14,094 nt of DNA from Anaerofilum sp. (GTDB lineage Bacteria > Bacillota > Clostridia > Oscillospirales > Ruminococcaceae). Numbering within the stretch: position 1 is the first letter of the stretch; every line of letters begins with the position of its first letter. The notes under the pieces are model-generated. The model had not been told where the DNA came from. It saw nothing but the letters and a program-made list of their open reading frames with translations, and did no database searches. The DNA lies in contig JAHHUF010000041.1 in assembly GCA_020024115.1 (NCBI GenBank), forward strand, positions 1 to 14,094, in the 5' to 3' direction. The position numbers and the translations under genes are program-made. Below are positions 1-5,354 of this stretch, one piece after another.

Positions 1-57
1 CAGCAGATACTGCTTATTGTAGAAAAAGACGAAACTTTCGACTTTTCAGATAGCCTC
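1..57. repeat. Right end of a MITE-like dispersed repeat (copy 1, partial)
   Basis: The first 57 bases match the right third of the complete copy at 9532-9691. Shared blocks are CAGATACTGCTTATTG (copy 2: CGATATTGCTTATTG), AGAAAAAGACGAAA and TTTTCAGATAGCC. The end lies directly before a TA (58-59). Read inward from that TA on the other strand it is GAGGCTATCTGAAAA, matching the termini of the other copies. The left two thirds lie outside the window. A frame running from base 1 stays open through this fragment and stops at TAG (58-60), built on the flanking TA. Confidence 0.85.
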
Positions 58-200
58 TAGTTAGTTTTATTATACTTTATAATTATGGATAAAAAAAGAA
101 CAGTAGCATTTTTTCACGATTTTAGTGTACATTTAAAACTGCCTGATGTCTAAATTTCTGCAATCAACATTGTTTGTTATAGACAAAATCAAAATGGCAC

Positions 201-244
201 AAAAAAATCCGACACTTTACCCAAAACAGGGGCAATGTGTCGGA
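201..244 (-). terminator. Intrinsic terminator of ruvX
   Basis: The arms TCCGACAC (208-215) and GTGTCGGA (237-244) form a perfect 8-bp stem. On the minus strand this is followed by seven T (A7 at 201-207 on the plus strand). It lies 8 bp past the ruvX stop codon. Confidence 0.9.
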
Positions 245-252
245 AACAATGC

Positions 253-678
253 TTATTCTTCAGGGTGATTTTTTCGCCATGCCAAAAAGCTGTCCAGAAT
301 GACGGTCGCTGAAACCGAATCCAACATTCCTTTACGCTTTTTGCCAAATATTCCGTTTTCGGTCAAAATGCCTGCTGCGGTGACAGTTGTGCTGCGTTCA
401 TCCCACATTTTTATAGGAATCTTCACTTTCTGTTCCAAAATTGCCGCCAGTTTACGGCTTTTTTGGGCACGGGCGCCCTCTGTACCGTCCATATTCCGTG
501 GCAAACCCAATACCAGCATTTCTGCGGAATATGTTTCTGCTGCCTGTGCAATTTTGTCCACAACTTTCATCATGCTTTTTTCTTCAATCTGAGGCAATGG
601 TTTTACCAAAAATTCAGTTTTATCACAAATAGCAAGCCCAGTGCGAGCATCACCATAATCAATCGCCATAATTTTCAT
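253..678 (-). CDS. ruvX: Putative pre-16S rRNA nuclease / Holliday-junction resolvase-like protein (YqgF/RuvX)
   Basis: A 141-residue protein of the RNase H-like YqgF family, which matures the 5' end of 16S rRNA in the cytoplasm; an older annotation is Holliday junction resolvase. Visible motifs are the first acidic strand IDYGDARTG (D7), GLPRNMDGT at 58-66, WDERSTT at 92-98, and a C-terminal acidic site at D120 in KGMLDSVSA. Length is normal for the family (about 140). The start at 678 is chosen over an upstream in-frame ATG (726) because AAAGGA lies 7 nt before it and the family begins right at the first beta strand. The gene has its own promoter (729-757) and terminator, so it is a single-gene unit. 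In many Bacillota ruvX sits with alaS or DUF965 genes; here it does not. Confidence 0.92.
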   Translation of the reverse strand: MKIMAIDYGDARTGLAICDKTEFLVKPLPQIEEKSMMKVVDKIAQAAETYSAEMLVLGLPRNMDGTEGARAQKSRKLAAILEQKVKIPIKMWDERSTTVTAAGILTENGIFGKKRKGMLDSVSATVILDSFLAWRKNHPEE

Positions 679-728
679 GGTGGTATCCTTTCTTTTTGCT
701 GTACTGTAATGAACTAATTTCAACAATT

Positions 729-757
729 ATTATAATACTTTCTTGCTATGGATTCAA
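729..757 (-). promoter_or_regulatory. Sigma-A-type promoter of ruvX
   Basis: On the minus strand, TTGAAT (752-757) and TATAAT (729-734) are separated by 17 bp. The expected start of transcription is near 722, giving a leader of about 45 nt before the ATG at 678. Confidence 0.75.
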
Positions 758-1415
758 CCGACTTTGCCAACCTCACAGCTTGCATTTTACAAAAAGATAA
801 CACATACCACGATATGCCAGCCAAAGTAATCCACCCTAAAATCCAGATGTCCAAAAACCGACAGATTCACAATTATAGCTGCCTTGCAAACAAACATAGG
901 GAAAACTTACACTGATTTTGTCATTTAAGCATTTGATTTTCTCTAATGATTTTGAATATGCTTCATCAATCCAACTCAAATTATCTTTCATAGCCAAAAA
1001 TAATTTTTATGAAAAAATTTTCCTGCAAATGAATGATAGAATGGTTCAGCCTGTTTTGCAAATTGTGGTTTACAGAATAAATTTGTTCAATGATGCCTTG
1101 AACGCATTGAACAAATGGGGATTAGCGATGTTTTTGGCACAGTGTAAACATAGGTCATTTGGCGTACTATTTGAGGGCGAAGCAGATAATTCTCTGTACC
1201 ATCTTTTTGAATATGCTTTTCTGAAAAAGCCAGTGGAAACAAAACCTATTTGACGATTTTGTTCCCTTTTCATAAAGAACAAGCCCCAAGAATAAAAATA
1301 AAACAGATTGCACCATCTTCCTTTAAAATGATTTGTAACACAGTTTGTTATAAAGTATCTTTGACTGAAAAAGATATGTTGATTGCTCATTGTGACATAT
1401 CTGAAAATTAAAAAG
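758..1415. other. Long intergenic region with no gene recognised
   Basis: About 660 bases between the ruvX promoter and the SDR terminator. Open frames occur on both strands, for example minus 1070-1480 and plus about 918-1253. None has a convincing ribosome binding site with a start codon, and I recognise no domain. The two overlap antisense, so at most one could be real. The minus frame also runs through the terminator hairpin at 1416-1457, which argues against it. A strong 12-bp inverted repeat at 1081-1116 is the only clear structure. A decayed gene is possible. Confidence 0.4.
1081..1116. repeat. Perfect 12-bp inverted repeat
   Basis: ATTTGTTCAATG (1081-1092) and CATTGAACAAAT (1105-1116) are exact reverse complements around a 12-nt spacer. 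The spacer contains TTGAACG, which echoes the arm. No T-run follows, so it is not a standard terminator. Function unknown. Confidence 0.6.
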
Positions 1416-1457
1416 AAAAAAGCTGCAACAATTGAGTGCAATTGTTGCAGCTTTTTT
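1416..1457. terminator. Bidirectional intrinsic terminator downstream of the SDR gene
   Basis: A perfect 19-bp stem: AAAAAAGCTGCAACAATTG (1416-1434), loop AGTG, then its exact reverse complement (1439-1457). The A/T ends act as T-tracts in both directions. It lies about 80 bp after the SDR stop codon on the minus strand. Confidence 0.9.
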
Positions 1458-1537
1458 GTAAATGGAGTCAGTCCCATCACAACTATAATCCACTTATGCT
1501 TTGAATTTTAGCAGAAAGTTTGATGTGCCTTTGATTT

Positions 1538-2329
1538 TTATTCCTGATAGAAGGAACCCATATAGCGGATGTATTCATCCTCGGTATGATTTGCTTTCCA
1601 GTCATGAACAGTTGCCTTGTTGTGCTCACCACTGATGACCGAAAGCTCTTTGCCCAACTTTTCAAATGCTTCATCAACAACATCTTCCGGTGTTTGAGCA
1701 TTTTTCATAACAGCTTCGCCAGCAGGGCCTCCGGGAAGATTGCTCAAAAGGCTCGGAGTGAGAGTTGTTCCGAGGGTGATACACATAACATCAATATTGG
1801 TTTTTTCAGTTTCGCACGCAACAGCTTCTGTCATCTTCAAAATATATGCTTTACCTGCACCATATTGACCGTTCCATGGAGAGGAAGCAATGCCAGTCAT
1901 GGAAGAAACATTGATGACTGCGCCACGATTTTGAGCAGTAAAAATTTTCATATAGTGATAGAAGCACTTCATGAAAGTAACAACATTCACATTAATCATA
2001 GCCTCATGCTTTTCCCAAGGAGTGTCTTGGATTTTGCCAAAGGAATGCAGACATGCAACATAGGACATGAAGCCCATATCAAGCCCCTGTGTTGCAGCGA
2101 AAACTTTTTCGGCAGCATCAGGAAGAGAGAAGTCTGCACGAACAACTTTATATTCCACACCATACTTTGCTTTGATTTCTTCGCCTAAAGCATTCAATTT
2201 TTCTTCACGACGGCCAACCATAACTACATTCATGCCGCCTGCTGCAATTTTTTCGCAGAATGCCTTTCCAACACCTTCGGTTGCTCCAAGGATAATGCCC
2301 CACTCGCCATATTTTTCTCTTAAATTCAT
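1538..2329 (-). CDS. Short-chain dehydrogenase/reductase (SDR) family oxidoreductase
   Basis: A 263-residue cytoplasmic NAD(P)-dependent oxidoreductase of the classical SDR type. The Rossmann nucleotide-binding loop is GATEGVG at 15-21 (classical TGxxxGxG, with Gly for the first Thr). GRR at 39-41 after the second strand may favour NADPH. The active site can be read as N115 (in NVNVVT), S142/S143 (in NVSSMTG), Y156 and K160 (in QYGAGK). The usual NNAG is replaced by VACLHSFG. Substrate cannot be told from sequence; hydroxysteroid, acyl or sugar-derived ketones are all possible. The start at 2329 is supported by AGGAGG 8 nt upstream. It is a single-gene unit with a palindromic promoter (2480-2510), a structured leader of about 140 nt and a strong terminator, which suggests regulated expression. 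Confidence 0.9.
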   Translation of the reverse strand: MNLREKYGEWGIILGATEGVGKAFCEKIAAGGMNVVMVGRREEKLNALGEEIKAKYGVEYKVVRADFSLPDAAEKVFAATQGLDMGFMSYVACLHSFGKIQDTPWEKHEAMINVNVVTFMKCFYHYMKIFTAQNRGAVINVSSMTGIASSPWNGQYGAGKAYILKMTEAVACETEKTNIDVMCITLGTTLTPSLLSNLPGGPAGEAVMKNAQTPEDVVDEAFEKLGKELSVISGEHNKATVHDWKANHTEDEYIRYMGSFYQE

Positions 2330-2356
2330 AATGTTTGCCTCCTATAAATAAAAAAT

Positions 2357-2385
2357 CATGAAAAGGGTGCACGCGGGCTCTTTTC
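2357..2385 (-). promoter_or_regulatory. Terminator-like hairpin in the SDR leader
   Basis: On the minus strand GAAAAG and CTTTTC (2360-2365 / 2380-2385) form a short stem, followed by ATGA and six T, just before the AGGAGG site of the SDR gene. Read as an RNA leader this resembles a weak attenuator. The stem is only 6 bp and AT-rich, so confidence is low. Confidence 0.3.
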
Positions 2386-2415
2386 AGAAGAAATATATAA
2401 ATTAAATATACGGAT

Positions 2416-2447
2416 ACAAAGCGATGTCCGTCTGCCCAACGCTTTGT
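2416..2447. promoter_or_regulatory. Hairpin in the SDR 5' leader
   Basis: ACAAAGCG (2416-2423) and CGCTTTGT (2440-2447) form an 8-bp stem. On the minus strand it lies about 25 nt after the predicted transcription start. A competing stem ACGGA/TCCGT uses bases in its loop and just beyond it, so two folds exclude each other. On the plus strand a T-rich run follows, so it could also stop antisense transcription. Confidence 0.4.
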
Positions 2448-2479
2448 TTTTATTTTAACATAACACACAAAAAAATTCA

Positions 2480-2510
2480 ATTGTATTCTATAATTTAGTG
2501 AAAATACAAT
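2480..2510 (-). promoter_or_regulatory. Promoter of the SDR gene, coinciding with an inverted repeat
   Basis: On the minus strand TTGTAT (2504-2509) and TACAAT (2480-2485) are 18 bp apart, a plausible sigma-A promoter. The same bases form an inverted repeat, ATTGTATT (2480-2487) and AATACAAT (2503-2510), with a 15-nt gap. The arms cover the -35 and -10 boxes. This could be an operator, or chance symmetry of the two hexamers. Confidence 0.5.
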
Positions 2511-2734
2511 AATTTATTAGAAACTCGGTTTAGATATTGTCCCCAAGAGCAATCTTAACAATCGGAATACACAAGATTCACAACATGAACAGCTTTTAGG
2601 AAACATATTTTCAGAAAAGAATGACTCTACACCATTTTACAACCACAAAAAGTTGACACTGCACTTTCTCAAACCGTTTTTAGAACTTTCTGTACCAGCC
2701 CATCCCACAAATTTCTGCTTTTAAACCCTCAACG
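2511..2734. other. Intergenic stretch with nothing recognised
   Basis: About 220 bases between the SDR promoter and the lysS terminator. I see no open frame with a ribosome binding site, no strong hairpin and no repeat here. Confidence 0.5.
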
Positions 2735-2768
2735 AAAAACGGAGCCACCCTACGGCGACTCCGTTTTT
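2735..2768. terminator. Bidirectional intrinsic terminator downstream of lysS
   Basis: AAAAACGGAG (2735-2744) pairs exactly with CTCCGTTTTT (2759-2768). The terminal A/T runs serve as T-tracts on either strand. It lies 19 bp past the lysS stop. Confidence 0.9.
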
Positions 2769-2787
2769 GTGTATTATATGTTTGTTT

Positions 2788-4308
2788 TTATTCCACTGGT
2801 TTCATTGTGGGGAACAGCAAAACATCGCGGATTGATGCAGAATCAGTCAGCAGCATCACCAAACGGTCTAAGCCAAAGCCCAAACCACCGGTAGGTGCCA
2901 AACCATACTCCAAAGCGGTAATATAGTCATAATCAACCTGAGAAGTATCTGCTGGGTTGAGTGCCTTACGGGCTGCAACCTGACGCTCAAAACGCTCTTT
3001 TTGGTCAATGGGGTCATTCAGCTCACTGAATGCGTTGCCAAATTCGGTTGCATTGATAAAATATTCAAAACGCTCAGTAAATGCAGGCTCTTTTGGTTTA
3101 CGCTTTGCCAAAGGGCTGTTTTCCACAGGATAATCATAGATAAAGGTTGGCTGAATGAGGTTTTCTTCTACAAAGGCATCAAACAACTCCACCAAAACAG
3201 CACCCTTAGTGGCATCTGCCGACACTTCAATATGCTTTTCAGCCGCAGCTGCACGGGCATCCTCATCGCTGTCCCAGCTATAATAGTCACAGCCGGAATA
3301 CTTCTTAACCGCCTCTACCATAGTCATACGCTCCCAGTGCCCCATATCAATCATGTGGCCCTGATAAGGAATGGTCAAGCTGCCGCATACATTTTGTGCC
3401 AAACGCTTGTACAGTTCCTCTACCAAATCCATCATACCCTTATAATCGGTATATGCCTGATACAACTCAATGGAGGTAAACTCGGGGTTGTGCTTAGTGT
3501 CCATACCTTCGTTGCGGAAGATACGGCCTACTTCGTACACCTTGTCAAAACCACCAACAATCAAACGCTTGAGGTTCAATTCGGTTTCGATACGCAAATA
3601 CATATCAATATCCAAAGTGTTGTGATGTGTTACAAAGGGACGAGCCGAAGCACCAATTTCCAATGGCAGCAAAATGGGAGTATCCACTTCCAAGAATCCA
3701 CGGGAATCCAAATAATCACGAATTTCACGCAAAATTCGGCTGCGTTTTACAAAGGTATCTTTTACATCGGGGTTGACAATCAGGTCAACATAACGCTGAC
3801 GATAACGAATCTCGGTATCCTTCAAACCATGATATTTTTCAGGCAGCGGCAACAGACTTTTGCTCAGCAGAATAACCTCTGTTGTTTTGATGCTGATTTC
3901 GCCCATTTTTGTGCGGAACACTTCACCTTTGATGCCAATTACATCACCGATGTCCATTTTTTTGAAAGCAGCATATTCTTCTTCGCCCACCAAATCACGG
4001 CGAACATACAGCTGAATACGGTCACTGTTGTCACGCAGGTCTGCAAAGCTGGCTTTTCCCATAACGCGTTTGCTCATCATACGGCCAGCTAGGCAAACGA
4101 TTTCGCCTGTTTCCTGTTCCGGCTCCAAGTGAGCATATTTTTCTTTCAAAGCACTGGCATAGTTGTCAACAGGATATTTTGTCAAAACAAAGGGGTCGTT
4201 TCCTGCCTCTCGCAAATCTGCCAGCTTTTGACGGCGCACAGCCACCAACTGGTTGTATTCCTGTGCTGTCTGCTCAGGGGTTTGGGTTGCTGCCTGATTC
4301 TTTTCCAT
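2788..4308 (-). CDS. lysS: Lysine--tRNA ligase, class II (LysS)
   Basis: A 506-residue cytoplasmic aminoacyl-tRNA synthetase that charges tRNA-Lys with lysine using ATP. An N-terminal OB-fold anticodon-binding domain (roughly residues 55-150, with LAGRMMSKRVMGKASFADL) precedes the class II catalytic core. Motif 1 lies around FLEVDTPILLP, motif 2 around EVGRIFRNEGMDTKHNPEF, and motif 3 is GLGFGLDRLVMLLT near the C terminus. FSELNDP is also present. Length is normal. The start at 4308 is chosen because GGAGG lies 9 nt upstream; an in-frame ATG at 4392 would add 28 residues unlike the family. One detail: the lysine-pocket segment reads TELNLKRL, with Asn where E. coli has Tyr (ELYLKRL). This position varies among Bacillota, so it is not evidence of lost function. 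greA lies 283 bp upstream, a pairing common in clostridia. Confidence 0.96.
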   Translation of the reverse strand: MEKNQAATQTPEQTAQEYNQLVAVRRQKLADLREAGNDPFVLTKYPVDNYASALKEKYAHLEPEQETGEIVCLAGRMMSKRVMGKASFADLRDNSDRIQLYVRRDLVGEEEYAAFKKMDIGDVIGIKGEVFRTKMGEISIKTTEVILLSKSLLPLPEKYHGLKDTEIRYRQRYVDLIVNPDVKDTFVKRSRILREIRDYLDSRGFLEVDTPILLPLEIGASARPFVTHHNTLDIDMYLRIETELNLKRLIVGGFDKVYEVGRIFRNEGMDTKHNPEFTSIELYQAYTDYKGMMDLVEELYKRLAQNVCGSLTIPYQGHMIDMGHWERMTMVEAVKKYSGCDYYSWDSDEDARAAAAEKHIEVSADATKGAVLVELFDAFVEENLIQPTFIYDYPVENSPLAKRKPKEPAFTERFEYFINATEFGNAFSELNDPIDQKERFERQVAARKALNPADTSQVDYDYITALEYGLAPTGGLGFGLDRLVMLLTDSASIRDVLLFPTMKPVE

Positions 4309-4329
4309 TCTAAATTTCCTCCACTTCGT

Positions 4330-4343
4330 GCCGAGGCACGATT
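4330..4343 (-). promoter_or_regulatory. Small hairpin just upstream of the lysS ribosome binding site
   Basis: CGTGCCTCGGCACG is a 5-bp perfect stem with a 4-nt loop in the lysS leader, a few bases before AGTGGAGG. It may affect ribosome access. No T-box signature or terminator accompanies it. Confidence 0.3.
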
Positions 4344-4443
4344 GTTTTACTTTCAAAAATTTTGCGGTACAATCCGCCGATGCAATCCACACACAATGGT
4401 ATAAATGGCATTTACATTGTTACAGCAATGATTTATCTGTTTT

Positions 4444-4452
4444 ATTATAGCA
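4444..4452 (-). promoter_or_regulatory. Extended -10 promoter of lysS
   Basis: On the minus strand the sequence reads TGCTATAAT (TATAAT at 4444-4449), an extended -10 element. No good -35 is seen at 17 bp, as is common with extended -10 promoters. The predicted leader to the ATG at 4308 is about 130 nt. Confidence 0.6.
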
Positions 4453-4521
4453 TATTCATTACCGTTTGTGGGAGATGGAATTTGATTTTATCCACTGCAA
4501 AATTTGTCGATTACACACAAA

Positions 4522-4553
4522 CAGACCGACACACCTTTCGGCATGACAGTCTG
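4522..4553. terminator. Strong imperfect hairpin between greA and lysS
   Basis: On the minus strand CAGACTGTCATGCC and GGTGTGTCGGTCTG pair over 14 positions (one mismatch, three G-U pairs) around a GAAA tetraloop. It lies about 40 bp after the greA stop. On the minus strand the following T-run is interrupted (TTTGTGTG); on the plus strand a better T-run follows. Likely the greA terminator or an RNA-end stabiliser; not certain. Confidence 0.5.
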
Positions 4554-4591
4554 CATTGTTTGTTTTTTGATTGATGTTTATACAAAAAGCA

Positions 4592-5074
4592 TTACATCGA
4601 ACGGCGAATCTCCAGCACTTTGTACTGAATCACTGCGCCATTCGGCAGGGTAATGTCAGCGGTATCACCGGCACATTTGCCCAACAGCGCCGCACCCACA
4701 GGGCTTTCGTCGCTCAGCTTGCCGTTTGCAGGGTCTGCCTCAGTAGAGCTGGTAATGGTATACTCCTCTACTTCGCCATCCTCATCCTCAACCTTTACAA
4801 TACATCCCATCATAACTTTGTCATCAGAAATTTCATCTTCTGCCAAAAGACGAACACGTTTCAGCATGCCTTCCAGCTGAGCGATACGGCTTTCGATAAA
4901 ACCTTGCTCATTTTTTGCTTCGTCGTATTCACTATTCTCTGAAAGGTCACCAAATCCACGGGCGACCTTGATTTTTTCTGCAACTTCTTTTCGTTTAACA
5001 GTTTTTAGGTCCTCCAGCTCAGCCTCCAACGCCGCAAGGCCGGCGGGGGTAACTATGATTTCTTTGTTATTCAA
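4592..5074 (-). CDS. greA: Transcription elongation factor GreA
   Basis: A 160-residue cytoplasmic factor that binds the RNA polymerase secondary channel and stimulates transcript cleavage to rescue backtracked complexes. The N-terminal coiled coil (about 10-80) carries the family signature KTVKRKEVAEKIKVAR followed by GDLSENSEYDEAKNEQ, with the acidic tip residues in DLSENSEYDE. The C-terminal FKBP-like domain includes SPVGAALLGKCAGD. The start is TTG at 5074: AAGGAG lies 9 nt upstream, and the protein then has the family length and begins at NNKEIIVTPAGL. An in-frame ATG at 5176 would add 34 residues unlike GreA. The promoter upstream has consensus -35 and -10 hexamers, implying strong constitutive transcription, which the TTG start may temper. 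Confidence 0.95.
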   Translation of the reverse strand: MNNKEIIVTPAGLAALEAELEDLKTVKRKEVAEKIKVARGFGDLSENSEYDEAKNEQGFIESRIAQLEGMLKRVRLLAEDEISDDKVMMGCIVKVEDEDGEVEEYTITSSTEADPANGKLSDESPVGAALLGKCAGDTADITLPNGAVIQYKVLEIRRSM

Positions 5075-5100
5075 GGCGACTCTCTCCTTCAATAATATTT

Positions 5101-5208
5101 CTACAAAACAATGCTGCACCCTCCTGCAATAAAATGCTGTTTGAATTTCACATCTGCAAAATGCCAAACAAAGCAATTTTCAAAGAGTGCGGCAGTTGTT
5201 TTGTCCAT
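5101..5208 (-). CDS. Possible 35-codon upstream ORF in the greA leader
   Basis: An ATG (5206-5208) about five bases after the predicted greA transcription start opens a 35-codon frame beginning MDKTTAALFENC and ending at TAG (5101-5103), 26 nt before the greA TTG. It would have to be translated leaderless, because no Shine-Dalgarno site fits before it. An orphan AGGAGG lies inside it. A frame this short can arise by chance. Confidence 0.15.
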   Translation of the reverse strand: MDKTTAALFENCFVWHFADVKFKQHFIAGGCSIVL

Positions 5209-5218
5209 TAATTCAAAT

Positions 5219-5247
5219 ATTATATAGTGCGTTTATAATACTGTCAA
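5219..5247 (-). promoter_or_regulatory. Consensus sigma-A promoter of greA
   Basis: On the minus strand TTGACA (5242-5247) and TATAAT (5219-5224) are exactly 17 bp apart. Both hexamers are perfect consensus. Transcription should start near 5212, giving a leader of about 138 nt. Confidence 0.92.
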
Positions 5248-5306
5248 GGGGGTTCTTATTTTTCAACAAAATATCACACACTATTCGATTCTTCTATTTC
5301 AATTTA

Positions 5307-5342
5307 AAAGGTAGGCTTTGCATATTGCAAAAACCTACCTTT
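5307..5342 (-). terminator. Hairpin terminator downstream of the EF-G-like gene
   Basis: AAAGGTAGG (5307-5315) pairs with CCTACCTTT (5334-5342). An inner TTTGCA/TGCAAA extends the stem. The T-run after it on the minus strand is short (TTTT then AAATT). It lies 12 bp after the stop codon of the GTPase gene. Confidence 0.75.
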
Positions 5343-5354
5343 CAGAACATATGA

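Noticed and set aside
918..1253. 111-codon plus-strand ORF in the same gap
   Set aside because: Lacks an ATG start with a ribosome binding site and overlaps the minus frame; no recognised domain.
1070..1480. 136-codon minus-strand ORF in the ruvX-SDR gap
   Set aside because: It starts upstream of and reads through the strong terminator hairpin, has no good ribosome binding site, and its composition (many Phe, Cys, Asn, Ser) looks non-coding. Decay of an older gene cannot be excluded.
2416..2447. H-type pseudoknot in the SDR leader
   Set aside because: The two stems interleave, but the loop that must span the 8-bp first stem is only one or two bases, so both cannot form together; treated as alternative hairpins.
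3001..4092. 363-codon plus-strand ORF opposite lysS
   Set aside because: Antisense shadow of lysS, which is a clear full-length gene; no ribosome binding site or family signature.
4309..4440. T-box riboswitch in the lysS leader
   Set aside because: A TTGTACCGC stretch on the minus strand recalls the T-box core, but the full consensus, a specifier stem and a terminator/antiterminator pair are absent.
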